DNA of 40,875 nt from Candidatus Parcubacteria bacterium (GTDB lineage Bacteria; Patescibacteriota; Microgenomatia; Levybacterales; GWA1-39-11). The notes under the pieces were generated by a model. The model saw only the letters and a program-made list of their open reading frames with translations, was not told the origin of the DNA and searched no databases. The stretch covers positions 1 through 40,875 of the forward strand of contig QZIP01000006.1 in the NCBI GenBank assembly GCA_003599595.1, given 5' to 3'. Positions within the stretch are counted from its first letter, which is position 1; each line of letters starts with the position of its first letter. The translations under genes and the position numbers were made by a program. Shown piece by piece: positions 16,108-25,150 of the stretch.

Positions 16108-17198
16108 ATATAAAAAGAAGTCTAATAAGTAATAAAATAAAGTCTTTAAACTGGAAAATTTTTTGGATCGGTTTTGTAGCAGGATTTCTTGGTATATTTT
16201 TATCTCAACTAGGATTAAGGCCCCCTCAATTTCTCCAGTCCGCAACTAATCAGGTGCAAAAATCTCAGGTAAATATATTCAATATCTCAAACAGCATAGT
16301 AGAGGAAAAGATAAAAGACAAAACCAACGATTTTCAATTAAGAAAAGACGGAGGTTCTAGTCATAATATAAATATACAACCATCTTTTAACACCAATACA
16401 AGTTATGTAGTAGTTGACTACGACACAGGAGAAATTTTAGCTGAAAAAAATATGTCAGAAAAACAACAAGTAGCATCTCTTACTAAAATAATGACAGCTA
16501 TTGTTTCTTTAGATCTTGCTTCTCCTCAGGAGATATTTAGTGTTTCCGGAGGTGCGGCTATGATTAACCCAACAAAAATAGGAGTAGTGGAGGGACAAAA
16601 AATGACACTTTCAGAACTGCTTCAGGCAACTCTATTAACATCTGCAAATGATGCGGCAGAGGTTATAAAGGAAGGCATAGATAATAAATATGGCAAAGAA
16701 AGTTTTATAAAAGCAATGAATGGCAAGGCATCTTTTATTGGTTTAAAAAATACCAGATTTGACAATCCACAGGGATTTGATTCAGAGAATAACTATAGTA
16801 CAGCGTATGATCTTGCTGTTCTCTCAGGATATGCACTAAAGAATTATCCTTTAATTGCAGAAACCGTTAGAAAAGATTATGAGTTTTTGTCAGAAAATGA
16901 AAACCACAAGCAGTTCGATCTTTATAATTGGAACGGTCTTTTAGATGTCTATCCAAACATTAAAGGTATAAAAATCGGAAACACAGACAGAGCAGGCTAC
17001 ACAACTATAGTTATGTCAGAAAGGGAGAATAAGAGAGTTTTAGTTGTGCTTTTGGGAGCTCCTGGTGTAATAGATAGGGATCTTTGGGCCTCGCAACTAT
17101 TAGACATAGGTTTTAATAAACAAGCAAACTTGGCTTCTGTAAACATCACAGAACAAGAGTTGCAAACAAAATACAGTACCTGGAAGTTCTGGAACTAA
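16104..17198 (+). CDS. D-alanyl-D-alanine carboxypeptidase-like protein with KIG triad
   Basis: This is a second S11-family penicillin-binding protein of 364 residues, with an N-terminal anchor (IFWIGFVAGFLGIFLSQL), a linker and the catalytic domain. SxxK is intact (SLTK, residues 125-128) and so is SAN (180-182). The third motif, normally KTG, reads KIG (290-292). That Thr contacts the substrate carboxylate in the family, so activity may be altered or lost. The 4-nt ATGA overlap with the GH18 gene indicates translational coupling. It differs clearly from the carboxypeptidase at 7993. Confidence 0.88.
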   Translation: MNIKRSLISNKIKSLNWKIFWIGFVAGFLGIFLSQLGLRPPQFLQSATNQVQKSQVNIFNISNSIVEEKIKDKTNDFQLRKDGGSSHNINIQPSFNTNTSYVVVDYDTGEILAEKNMSEKQQVASLTKIMTAIVSLDLASPQEIFSVSGGAAMINPTKIGVVEGQKMTLSELLQATLLTSANDAAEVIKEGIDNKYGKESFIKAMNGKASFIGLKNTRFDNPQGFDSENNYSTAYDLAVLSGYALKNYPLIAETVRKDYEFLSENENHKQFDLYNWNGLLDVYPNIKGIKIGNTDRAGYTTIVMSERENKRVLVVLLGAPGVIDRDLWASQLLDIGFNKQANLASVNITEQELQTKYSTWKFWN

Positions 17199-17301
17199 CC
17201 TTCTTCACTCTCTTTACATTTCAGTTGCAGTCTTTACAACTCACACTAGTTCACAATTCCGCCCTCACAAGCTCATTTTATTCTCTCAATTCTCCCCAAT
17301 T

Positions 17302-17460
17302 CACCTTGGAGGTGTATTTCCCTTGACACCTCGGTATAAAAATCATTGATTCCTCTTACCATCAATTATTCAACAACATAATCATTTCAATTTTTGCCAA
17401 GGTGACCTAGCTAAAACACCTCCGAAGTGAACTATGCCTGTGCTTACTTAGGTACACATT
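17302..17460. mobile_element. Solo non-autonomous REP/MITE copy of the RAYT element
   Basis: The left end (CACCTTGGAGGTG hairpin, then a TTGACACCTCGGTATAA segment) is nearly identical to the left end of the transposase-bearing element at 19142. The right end (AAGGTGACCTAGCTAAAACACCTCC...TTACTTAGGTACAC) matches that element's right end. About 55 bp of unrelated sequence replaces the transposase gene. It is a classic deletion derivative that could be moved in trans. The rest of 17199-17522 shows no gene. Confidence 0.8.
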
Positions 17461-17522
17461 TTGATGATTAGGGAAAATAAAGAATTAAAGGTTTAATAGC
17501 AAGCACAAGCCGAAAGTATCCA

Positions 17523-19076
17523 TTATTCTAATACTAATTGGTAATTGGGTGGGAGGGATACATTTGATTGTTGAACAGGATAAGACAATCTATAGGGTTG
17601 TAGTAAGCTCGAGCATAAAGTATTATCTGCTAATTCTTTAGTGTTCAGATCAATCAGTATCCAATTTTCTTCTCCCACACACACATTAGTATTATCAAGT
17701 CCTCTGAATGAAGGTGATCCATTTCCATTTACTAGGATCTCATCAGGGTAATCTAAGACCTTTTCCATCTTAAGGGTATTCAAATAAAAAACATATAAAG
17801 ATTCAGAACTAGTCAAAAATACTTTCTCAGTTTTATCATAATACACGATGTCAATAATGTTTTTGGGCATCTGTTCATTACTAATAAGATCATATGTAAG
17901 CAGGGTAGTTAGACTTGTTGCTTGAATATTTTTATATAATTTTTTCTTCAAATCATTGGAATATTCAGAACTTGCAATGATTGCTCTATTTTTAGTATTT
18001 ATTCCTAATATAACATCTCCTTTATCATTATCTGCAAATTGTTTCACTTTTTTATTTTGTATATCAAGTAAATAATCTTTTTCTCCACTAAGAAGTAAAT
18101 ATTGATCTTTTACTTTTACTATTCCTGCTGCCATCGTGTCTACTAATTTTTGAGCTTTACCAGTAGGGGGAAGATCTATCCAGAAAGCTGCAGCATAAGC
18201 ATATTCTAATAATCCACCAAGAGAAAAGAACAAAGTATTGTTTATTATCTGAAAATCAAATATATTATGTAGCCCTTTTTTGTATTTTGGATGTGTAAAT
18301 TGATTTTTAAAATTTTCTTCATCAAAAATTATTTTAGTTTCACCTGTTTTTGTATTGTAGCTGTAGACATAAGGAGTTTGAGATATTCCCGAGCCTTGAG
18401 TTAAGGCGGGAGTATCGTAAAAAAGTAGATAATCATTCCAAGTTAAAAGATAGGGCTTATAATAGTCATGGCCTGGTTGAGAAAAAGTAAAAATTTTTTC
18501 TTCTTTACCCTCTGAATTTCTCTTTAAGATCCATTTTTTAGCAACTGGCGTTGAAGAAATGACTTGGTTTGTAGAAGATACACTATCTTCTTTAGTATTA
18601 CTTGATAAAGCTTGAGTAATCAAGCTTAGGATTAAAAAGACAGCCGCAATAATTAAAATAGCAATAAATTCAGTGCGGACTTTTGCTTTTTCTTTGTTTC
18701 GTGAGAGATTCTCAACTACCTGTTTGTCTGTTCTTTCTTCTTTCACTTTTCCTTTAAAAATAAAAGTAGTTAAATGACGGATAAAAACTCCACAATACAT
18801 CGTAATGTAAAAGCCCATAAATAATAAAAGCATGAAATGCAGATTTTCTCTAAAAATCTCTAGAGTTGAAGTTTTTTTACAAGAAGAAGAAAAAAGAGCC
18901 ATTGAAAAAAGAGAAAGCAAGAACAAGACAAGACTACTGATCAAAAATTGAATTGGCCTTTTTTGAGAACTAGAGGAAGTAACAATACCCAAGACAAAAC
19001 TAACCAGAAATAATGCAACAATTACAACAAAAATAATCCCTGCAAAAAAGAAAGCAGCTAAACCACAATCATTCAT
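17523..19076 (-). CDS. Multi-helix membrane protein with large extracytoplasmic domain
   Basis: The family was not recognised. The 517-residue product has four predicted membrane helices (about residues 10-32, 42-62, 79-100 and 137-157), separated by a charged cytoplasmic loop (KGKVKEERTDKQ). After the last helix comes a domain of about 350 residues. That domain has repeated aromatic and beta-strand blocks (YKPYLLTWNDYLLFYD, YVYSYNTKTGETKIIF, KVKDQYLLLSGEKDYLLDI) suggestive of a beta-propeller. Its function is unknown. It sits between two copies of the RAYT element. Confidence 0.75.
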   Translation of the reverse strand: MNDCGLAAFFFAGIIFVVIVALFLVSFVLGIVTSSSSQKRPIQFLISSLVLFLLSLFSMALFSSSCKKTSTLEIFRENLHFMLLLFMGFYITMYCGVFIRHLTTFIFKGKVKEERTDKQVVENLSRNKEKAKVRTEFIAILIIAAVFLILSLITQALSSNTKEDSVSSTNQVISSTPVAKKWILKRNSEGKEEKIFTFSQPGHDYYKPYLLTWNDYLLFYDTPALTQGSGISQTPYVYSYNTKTGETKIIFDEENFKNQFTHPKYKKGLHNIFDFQIINNTLFFSLGGLLEYAYAAAFWIDLPPTGKAQKLVDTMAAGIVKVKDQYLLLSGEKDYLLDIQNKKVKQFADNDKGDVILGINTKNRAIIASSEYSNDLKKKLYKNIQATSLTTLLTYDLISNEQMPKNIIDIVYYDKTEKVFLTSSESLYVFYLNTLKMEKVLDYPDEILVNGNGSPSFRGLDNTNVCVGEENWILIDLNTKELADNTLCSSLLQPYRLSYPVQQSNVSLPPNYQLVLE

Positions 19077-19141
19077 AAGGATAAATTTATCATCTCATAG
19101 AATTTTTTTGAAGTAAAGAGATCTTTTCAGATTGGTCAGTC

Positions 19142-19970
19142 TCACCTTGGAGGTGTATTTCTCTTGACACCTCGGTATAAATATACTACGCTATAAATAT
19201 TAGCAACATTAATACCTATGCCTGCAAGAACAGTACCTTTAATAACAGATCAGTATTACCATATTTTTAACAGAGGGATTAATAAACAGCCAATATTTTT
19301 AGCAATAAAAGACTACGCACGTGGCAAAGATTTAATAAATTTTTATTCTTTTGCGAACATTAGGATAAGATTTTCAAAATTTTTAATCTTATCAAATGAA
19401 AAAAGAACAGAATATTTAGAAAATCTTAAAAAAGAAAATAATAAAATTGTAGAAATTACAAGCTTCAACCTTATGCCCAATCATTTCCATTTATTGATAA
19501 AACAATTAAAGGATAACGGAATTTCAAAATTTATGAGTGATTTTCAAAACAGTCTTACAAAATATTTAAATATTAAATATAAGAGAATAGGACATCTGCT
19601 ACAAGGTCAGTTTAAAGCAGTTAGAATCGAAGACGATGAACAGCTATTGCACGTTAATCGATATATTCATATTAATCCTCATACTTCATTTATTGTTAAA
19701 GATATTGATGCGCTCTTAGATTATAAATGGTCATCATTGCCTGAATATTTAGGGGAAGTGAAAGATGAGATTTGTAATAAAGAAATAATTCTATCCCATT
19801 TCAAAGATACAGAAGATTATAAAAAATTTATTACTGATCAAGCTGATTATCAAAGGGAACTTGGCAAGATTAAGCATCTGATCCTAGAAAAATAAAAATA
19901 TACCGGGGTGACCTAGCTAAGACACCTCCAAGGTGTACTTGAAGGTGTACTTAGGTATGCGTTGGTGCGT
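19142..19970 (+). mobile_element. RAYT (IS200/IS605-like Y1) element with hairpin ends
   Basis: A left end (19142-19180, CACCT-TGG-AGGTG hairpin) and a right end (19901-19970, GGTGACCTAGCTAAGACACC hairpin followed by two AGGTGTAC words) bracket a single HUH transposase gene. There are no long terminal inverted repeats, as expected for single-strand transposition. A solo derivative lies at 17302-17460. Confidence 0.8.
19218..19895 (+). CDS. REP-associated tyrosine transposase (HUH/Y1 family)
   Basis: The 225-residue enzyme cuts and joins single-stranded DNA at hairpin ends. It has the N-terminal YYHIFNRGIN, the metal-binding HUH motif in MPNHFHLLIK, LLQGQFKAV, and the catalytic Tyr region LLHVNRYIHINP, all diagnostic of TnpA_REP. 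Its element ends flank it on both sides, so the unit looks complete and possibly active. The ATG lies about 40 nt after the left end, whose last bases (CGGTATAA) could supply a -10. Confidence 0.93.
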   Translation: MPARTVPLITDQYYHIFNRGINKQPIFLAIKDYARGKDLINFYSFANIRIRFSKFLILSNEKRTEYLENLKKENNKIVEITSFNLMPNHFHLLIKQLKDNGISKFMSDFQNSLTKYLNIKYKRIGHLLQGQFKAVRIEDDEQLLHVNRYIHINPHTSFIVKDIDALLDYKWSSLPEYLGEVKDEICNKEIILSHFKDTEDYKKFITDQADYQRELGKIKHLILEK

Positions 19971-20097
19971 TGTTTTCTTGTTTCTTCATAACTTATTTAA
20001 TGACTGATCTTCGAGTCTTCTTACCTTCTTTTTTCATTAATCTTACCTTGGATCAATAGACTTCAGCTACTATTTAAGAGAACTTAAGTTTGTTTTC

Positions 20098-22263
20098 ATG
20101 AAAACAAAAAAAACATTGAGAATCGTATTATCTTTGTTAAAAAGCTTCTTGGTAATTTTTTTAACTTTCTTTACTCTCTTCTTTTTTACATCTGTTTTCA
20201 CATACTTCTATTTTGCCCAGGATTTAACAACTAAAGAGAGCATAATGAATAGAAGTGATACAGGACTGGTTTTATTAGACAGACAAGAAAAACCTTTTTT
20301 TTACTTTTATCAAGCCAAAGTTAAAACATTCACTCCCTTATCTCAAATTCCCTCTTACCTACAGCAAGCAATAATAGTTTCAGAAGACAAAGATTTTTAC
20401 AAACATCCGGGATTTTCTCTTAGAGGAATTATCCGCTCGGTTATATTGGATATAAAAGAGAGAAGATTCGCTTATGGTGGTTCAACAATAAGTCAGCAAT
20501 TAATAAAAAACTCTCTGCTTACATTTAGAAAAGATTTTTTAAGAAAAGTACAGGAAGTAGTATTGGCGCTGGAACTTGAGAGAAATTATAGCAAAAAAGA
20601 AATATTAGAAATGTATTTAAACTCTGTATATTTTGGCAAAGGAGCCTTTGGAGTAGAGCAGGCATCAGAAGCGTATTTTGGTAAAAAAGCAAGAGATTTA
20701 ACTCTTGCCGAATCTAGTTTTCTTGTCTCCTTACTTCCCGCTCCTTCTGATTTTTCAAATGATAATCTAGATAGATATAAAGCAAGACAAAAAAACATCT
20801 TACAAAAAATGGTTGATCAGGGATATATTTCAGAAAAGCAGAAAGAAAATGCCAAAAAACAGAAACTAACATTTAAATCATCAGAAGAATATAACTCAAT
20901 CGGTATTCACTTTGCTTTAATGGTAAGAGATAGATTAGTAAAGAGCTTTGGAGAAGAAAATATTATTAGGTCAGGTTTTAAGGTAAAAACAACTCTAGAT
21001 CCAGATTGGCAAAAGTTTGCAGAAGAAACAGTCAAGAATAACGTTGAAAATTTAAGGGTGTCAGGTGCTTCAAATGGCTCTGCAGTTGTGATAAATCCAA
21101 AAACAGGAGAAGTGAAAGCCTTAGTGGGAAGCTATGATTGGTATGATGAAGAGTTTGGGAAATATAATGTTTCAACCAGTCTAAGACAGCCCGGTTCTTC
21201 TTTCAAGCCAATTTACTATTCGGCGGCTTTTGAAAAGGGAATAATTACCCCCGCTACAATACTGCAAGACAGACCAACAGATTTTGGTGGGGGTTACAAG
21301 CCTAAAGATTATGACGGTAGATATAGAGGCCCGGTGACGGTAAGACGCGCTTTGTCAAACTCTCTAAATATTCCTTCAGTTGAGGTAATGTCAAAACTTG
21401 GAATTGATCAGGCCCTTGAGATGGCGCAGAGATTAGGACTTACAACATTAACAAATACTTCTGATTACGGTTTGTCTCTGGCTCTTGGAGCGGGAGAAGT
21501 AAGACTTTTGGAGATGACAAGTGCCTACGCTGTTTTTGCCAATAATGGAATGAAAAATGACATCGCCTTCATGCTAGAAATTAAAGACAAGGAAGAAAAG
21601 AAGATCTATTCATACAAACCGAAAAACGAGAATATTTTAGATTCCAAATACGCCTTTTTAATATCATCAATTCTTTCAGATAATCAAGCAAGAGCTGAAG
21701 TATTTGGTAATACGTTAACAATATCAAAACCTGCTGCTGTAAAAACAGGCACAACAGAAGATTACCGCGATGCCTGGACAATAGGATATACCCCCTCTTT
21801 GGCAGTCGGGGTATGGGTAGGAAATAATGACAATAGGCCAATGAATAGTATAGCCGGATCCCTGGGGGCCGCACCCGTCTGGAGAAGTCTTATGGAAAAA
21901 TTTTCAGAAGGAACAAATATAGAGACATTTGATCCGCCTAACGGGATAGTAATCGGCTCCGTTTGCCGGAGTTTTGAGCTGTCTTCAAAAGCCGCAACAT
22001 CATCTGGAGGTTTTAGGGAATATTTTGTACAGGGTACAGAGCCGGATTACCTTTGTTCTACAAGGGTTAACAACGGTTCTCAGAATAGGTCACCATCGGT
22101 GGTTAAAACCATACCTCAAGTACCCGCTACATCTATCCCATCACCTGTTAATTCAACCAATATACCTTCATTCCCTACACAAACTCCTATAAACACCATT
22201 GTTCCAACTTCTACAGTCACATCTTTCCTCTCACCCACTTTTACACCATCAATATCTCCATAA
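20098..22263 (+). CDS. Penicillin-binding protein 1A (bifunctional transglycosylase/transpeptidase)
   Basis: This class A PBP polymerises and cross-links peptidoglycan outside the membrane. The 721-residue protein has a membrane anchor (about 10-40), a GT51 domain with VSEDKDFYKHPG, GGSTISQQLIKN and LEMYLNSVYFGKGAFG, and a transpeptidase domain with SSFK (in LRQPGSSFKP), SLN (in ALSNSLNIPS) and KTG (in AVKTGTTEDYRDAW). A Pro/Ser/Thr-rich low-complexity tail follows residue 660. The catalytic residues are all present. It is the main wall polymerase of this window and pairs functionally with the two D,D-carboxypeptidases. Confidence 0.96.
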   Translation: MKTKKTLRIVLSLLKSFLVIFLTFFTLFFFTSVFTYFYFAQDLTTKESIMNRSDTGLVLLDRQEKPFFYFYQAKVKTFTPLSQIPSYLQQAIIVSEDKDFYKHPGFSLRGIIRSVILDIKERRFAYGGSTISQQLIKNSLLTFRKDFLRKVQEVVLALELERNYSKKEILEMYLNSVYFGKGAFGVEQASEAYFGKKARDLTLAESSFLVSLLPAPSDFSNDNLDRYKARQKNILQKMVDQGYISEKQKENAKKQKLTFKSSEEYNSIGIHFALMVRDRLVKSFGEENIIRSGFKVKTTLDPDWQKFAEETVKNNVENLRVSGASNGSAVVINPKTGEVKALVGSYDWYDEEFGKYNVSTSLRQPGSSFKPIYYSAAFEKGIITPATILQDRPTDFGGGYKPKDYDGRYRGPVTVRRALSNSLNIPSVEVMSKLGIDQALEMAQRLGLTTLTNTSDYGLSLALGAGEVRLLEMTSAYAVFANNGMKNDIAFMLEIKDKEEKKIYSYKPKNENILDSKYAFLISSILSDNQARAEVFGNTLTISKPAAVKTGTTEDYRDAWTIGYTPSLAVGVWVGNNDNRPMNSIAGSLGAAPVWRSLMEKFSEGTNIETFDPPNGIVIGSVCRSFELSSKAATSSGGFREYFVQGTEPDYLCSTRVNNGSQNRSPSVVKTIPQVPATSIPSPVNSTNIPSFPTQTPINTIVPTSTVTSFLSPTFTPSISP

Positions 22264-22264
22264 C

Positions 22265-22303
22265 AAAAATAAGGAACTCTTTCTGTATCCTTACCTTATT
22301 TTG
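22265..22303 (+). terminator. Probable terminator after PBP1A
   Basis: AAAATAAGG and CCTTATTTT form a 9-bp AT-rich stem around a loop of about 19 nt, just after the stop codon, with a short T run. Stability is modest. Confidence 0.4.
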
Positions 22304-22340
22304 CGGATTATCTTAATCTACAAATGTATTATTAATTTAT

Positions 22341-22595
22341 ATGAATATCCTAACCTGGATCCTATTTGGACTAATAGTAGGGGTTATTGCAAACTTCTTG
22401 GACCCAAGACCATCAAGGGGAGGAATTTTTGGTGCAATAATTTTGGGGATAGTTGGAGCTTTACTGGGAGGTTTTCTTTCAAATTTCCTTTTTGGAATAC
22501 CATTAACAGGTTTTGATATCCGTTCTCTTATCATTGCAGTAATTGGCGCACTTATCTTGCTTTTTGCTGGAAGAACTTTTCAGAGACAAACATAA
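22341..22595 (+). CDS. GlsB/YeaQ/YmgE family small membrane protein
   Basis: The 84-residue protein has three membrane helices with the Gly-rich pattern of the transglycosylase-associated / GlsB family (WILFGLIVGVIANFL, GGIFGAIILGIVGALLGGFL, IAVIGALILLF). Members are often induced by stress, and the biochemical role is unknown. TATTAT lies 8 nt before the ATG. The track line 22199-22516 is an out-of-frame shadow. A second family member is divergent at 23069. Confidence 0.85.
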   Translation: MNILTWILFGLIVGVIANFLDPRPSRGGIFGAIILGIVGALLGGFLSNFLFGIPLTGFDIRSLIIAVIGALILLFAGRTFQRQT

Positions 22596-22620
22596 AAAAT
22601 GAAATTAACTAAATATTTGA

Positions 22621-22760
22621 AAGCTAGGGGTTGGGAGTAGAGCTGGGTTGTCCAAGGATAGAGGACTACCGGTATGTAAATTAGGGTAGTTGCTTCACCA
22701 AAAAATCCAATAAGCTTCTCGGTTCTACCCTACCAACCAGTGTTATCCCAGTCATTCTTG
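22621..22760. other. Candidate structured non-coding region
   Basis: This stretch is richer in G+C than its surroundings and has no ORF. GGTTGGgaGTAG can pair with CTACcctaCCAACC, while TAGGGTAG can alternatively pair with CTACCCTA. GTCC/GGAC forms a small inner hairpin. Further along, CGGATtattgATCCG and ATCCataaag...ttttGGAT add hairpins. No known RNA family was recognised. It could be an RNA element or a degraded gene. Confidence 0.3.
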
Positions 22761-22888
22761 ACAGTATTATAGTCTCTAAATTGCACGGATTATTGATCCG
22801 CGATATCCATAAAGATTTACTTTTGGATTTGACGGATGTATCGTAATCTGTGTGATCATAAATATTAGTTAATGTTTTAGTTGTACAT

Positions 22889-22981
22889 ATGGGTAAAAAA
22901 ATATTAAAATTATTACATAGAATAAAAGAAAAAGATCTTATTAAATCTTTTATAATCCTCTTTAAAACACCAGTTCTTTAG
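22889..22981 (+). CDS. Possible 30-residue cationic amphipathic peptide
   Basis: A short ORF begins MGKKILKLLHRIKEKD and ends with a hydrophobic tail. Its Lys/Leu spacing is amphipathic. There is no clear Shine-Dalgarno, and the ORF may be chance in AT-rich DNA. The surrounding 22596-23026 holds no other gene. Confidence 0.2.
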   Translation: MGKKILKLLHRIKEKDLIKSFIILFKTPVL

Positions 22982-23026
22982 GTAGTTTTGATTTCATTAA
23001 AGACAAAGATAATTGTGAAGATATAT

Positions 23027-23062
23027 AAAAACCAGGCAATATTTGTATTGCCTGGTTTTTTT
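23027..23062 (-). terminator. Strong rho-independent terminator (bidirectional)
   Basis: AAACCAGGCAATA and TATTGCCTGGTTT form a 13-bp stem with a 4-5 nt loop and T runs on both strands. On the minus strand it immediately follows the stop of the GlsB-like gene. Confidence 0.85.
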
Positions 23063-23068
23063 GAATTG

Positions 23069-23317
23069 CTATCTATAAACTATTCTTCCTATCCAAATTA
23101 CAGCTATTGCTCCAAGTATGGCAACTATAATACTATAAAGGTTAAAGCCTGTAACTCCTGGTTGTCCCAAAAGAGTCATTATGAATCCTCCCACCACGGC
23201 TCCTATTATTCCAAGCAAAACATCCATTACCATATTTGACCTTGGGCCTGTTCTCATGATAACAGAAGCTACCCAGCCAACTATTCCTCCCAATATAATC
23301 CAAAGTAATATATCCAC
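23069..23317 (-). CDS. GlsB/YeaQ/YmgE family small membrane protein (second copy)
   Basis: The 82-residue protein has the same three-helix Gly-rich layout as the protein at 22341 (LLWIILGGIVGWVASVIM, DVLLGIIGAVVGGF, VAILGAIAVIWIGRIV). The start is GTG, supported by an unusually good Shine-Dalgarno (GGGAGGTGA) a few bases upstream. It ends at a strong terminator. Its promoter region is shared with the divergent histidine kinase gene and contains the TAAGAW boxes, so it could belong to that regulon. Confidence 0.88.
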   Translation of the reverse strand: MDILLWIILGGIVGWVASVIMRTGPRSNMVMDVLLGIIGAVVGGFIMTLLGQPGVTGFNLYSIIVAILGAIAVIWIGRIVYR

Positions 23318-23382
23318 ATCCTCACCTCCCTTCTCTTATAATTTAATGAGATAGGTTAAGTACAAATATTAATTCTCTCCCA

Positions 23383-23422
23383 TTAAGATGTAGTTAAGAT
23401 ACTGTAAGAATTAATTAAGAAT
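23383..23422. promoter_or_regulatory. Four TAAGAW boxes in helical phase
   Basis: TAAGAT begins at 23384 and 23395 and TAAGAAT at 23405 and 23416, giving spacings of 11, 10 and 11 bp. This phasing is typical of direct-repeat sites for OmpR/PhoB-type regulators. Two TAAGAATT copies 42 bp apart also precede the response regulator gene (27298-27346). Confidence 0.5.
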
Positions 23423-23469
23423 GAATATTAATTGATTTACATAATGAAGTAATTTTGGTAAGATTAGCC

Positions 23470-23475
23470 TAGAAT
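23470..23475 (+). promoter_or_regulatory. -10 box for the histidine kinase
   Basis: TAGAAT is followed by seven nt (attgaat) and the ATG at 23483. It favours this ATG over the TTG at 23477 and predicts a leaderless transcript. Confidence 0.45.
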
Positions 23476-23482
23476 ATTGAAT

Positions 23483-25150
23483 ATGGAAAACTTAATTGGA
23501 AAAATAAACAAAACAGGACTAAAATTTTTAGAGCCACTATCTCTTCAAAAAACCTATAAAACCATTATGAGTGAGGCGCTTAATCTGACAAAAGCAGAAT
23601 ATGGAGAAATATATATCAGAAACAAAAGAGAATTTGAAAAAGTATATGCAATACCAGAAATCCTCTTCAGTGTTAAGGCGCGGAAAAAAGGATTTACCTA
23701 CAAATCCTATAGAGAAAACAAACCTTTTAAAATTGACATAACCGAAGCCAGTAAAATTCATCCTGAATTAATAAAACTGGGAGTAAAATCCATTCTTTTT
23801 ATCCCTTTATCTTACAAAAGTAAATCGATAGGGGTACTTACAGTTCAGTTTAAAAATATAAACAATTATGATAGGGAAGACCTTAAGAAGCTTAGAATTT
23901 TTGGTTCAATGGCGACCCTTACTATCCTTAAGGCAAGGTATCAAAGTGAGGCGCGTGAAGCCATTAAATCAAGGGATACATACAAACGGACAGAAAATAT
24001 TTTAGAAAAAATAAATAAATCAGCACTCAATTTCTTAGAACCATTAACATATGAAGAAACAGGGAAAATTGTTGTTAGGGAATTAATGGAGGTTGTTGAT
24101 GGAGAAGATGCTACTATGGTCTTACCAATAAAAAACACCTTTAAAGTTTTTTTTCCTACGTCAGAAAAGATTGGAAAAATAAAACCAAGAGACAAAGGAT
24201 ACGCTTATAGAGCGCTTAATGAGCAGATTCCCTTTATGATTCATTTGGAAGAAATGTCAAAACCTCATCCGGAAATTATTAAACAAGGAGTCAAATCAAC
24301 CCTATTTATTCCCCTTTCATATAAAAAGCAATCTATTGGTGCTCTTGTTGTTTTCTTTTACAAAGACAGGAAGATGTCCCAAGAAGAATTAGACATTTTA
24401 AATTTATATGGTTCCCTGGCAACTTTAGCGCTTAGAAAGGCACAGCTTCATCAAGAAACCAATAGGGCATTGGAAGCACGGGACTTGTTTATGTCTATTG
24501 CTTCTCATGAGTTTAGAACGCCTCTTACTTCAATTAACGGTTATGCTCAGCTTCTTTATAACAAGCTTTCCAAAGACAATAGTACAGAAGTTAAATGGGC
24601 AAAAATAGTATATGAAGAAGGGGTAAGGCTAACAAACTTAATTAAAGAATTATTAGACGTTAACAGGATTAAAGCAGGTCAAATGCAGTATTTTCTTAGA
24701 GAAAATAGTATTTTAGACATTGTTAATAGGGTTGTTTATGGTTTCCGTTTTGAACATCCTGGACGTAAGTTGATATTTAAGAATAGTTTAAGCAGTCAAA
24801 ACACTTTTGTTATTGGTGATTATGACAAGCTGGTGCAGGTGTTTAATAATCTCTTGGAAAACGCTGTAAAATTCTCTTCCCCAGAGGAGCCTATTTTTAT
24901 GTCTTTATATTTAAGAGACCCAAATTTTGTTATAGAAATAGTAGACAAAGGAAAAGGAATTGATAGAAAAGATATTAATAGAATTTTCGAGGGATTTCAG
25001 AAAGCAGATAGTGGAATTGATGAAGGAATGGGAATAGGATTGTTTTTGGCAAAAAACATAATTGAAAAACATAAAGGTAGCATAAAAGTTCAATCAAAGC
25101 TAAATAAGGGAACAAAAGTAAGAATATTATTGCCGCAAATAAAGATATGA
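23483..25150 (+). CDS. Soluble sensor histidine kinase with tandem GAF domains
   Basis: The 555-residue protein has no membrane helix. Two homologous GAF-like domains (about 1-165 and 170-325) share matching signatures (LNFLEPL, GVKS.LFIPLSYK, IG.L.V.F) and so arose by internal duplication. A HisKA domain follows, with the phospho-acceptor His in SHEFRTPLTSINGY near 340. The HATPase has NNLLENAVKFS, DKGKGI and GMGIGLFLAK. It probably senses a cytoplasmic small molecule or redox signal. Its stop overlaps the next ATG (ATGA), and an OmpR-type regulator gene converges on the operon. Confidence 0.93.
   Translation: MENLIGKINKTGLKFLEPLSLQKTYKTIMSEALNLTKAEYGEIYIRNKREFEKVYAIPEILFSVKARKKGFTYKSYRENKPFKIDITEASKIHPELIKLGVKSILFIPLSYKSKSIGVLTVQFKNINNYDREDLKKLRIFGSMATLTILKARYQSEAREAIKSRDTYKRTENILEKINKSALNFLEPLTYEETGKIVVRELMEVVDGEDATMVLPIKNTFKVFFPTSEKIGKIKPRDKGYAYRALNEQIPFMIHLEEMSKPHPEIIKQGVKSTLFIPLSYKKQSIGALVVFFYKDRKMSQEELDILNLYGSLATLALRKAQLHQETNRALEARDLFMSIASHEFRTPLTSINGYAQLLYNKLSKDNSTEVKWAKIVYEEGVRLTNLIKELLDVNRIKAGQMQYFLRENSILDIVNRVVYGFRFEHPGRKLIFKNSLSSQNTFVIGDYDKLVQVFNNLLENAVKFSSPEEPIFMSLYLRDPNFVIEIVDKGKGIDRKDINRIFEGFQKADSGIDEGMGIGLFLAKNIIEKHKGSIKVQSKLNKGTKVRILLPQIKI

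Noticed and set aside
22199-22516. 105-residue ORF overlapping PBP1A and the GlsB-like gene
   Set aside because: It runs out of frame through two well-supported genes.
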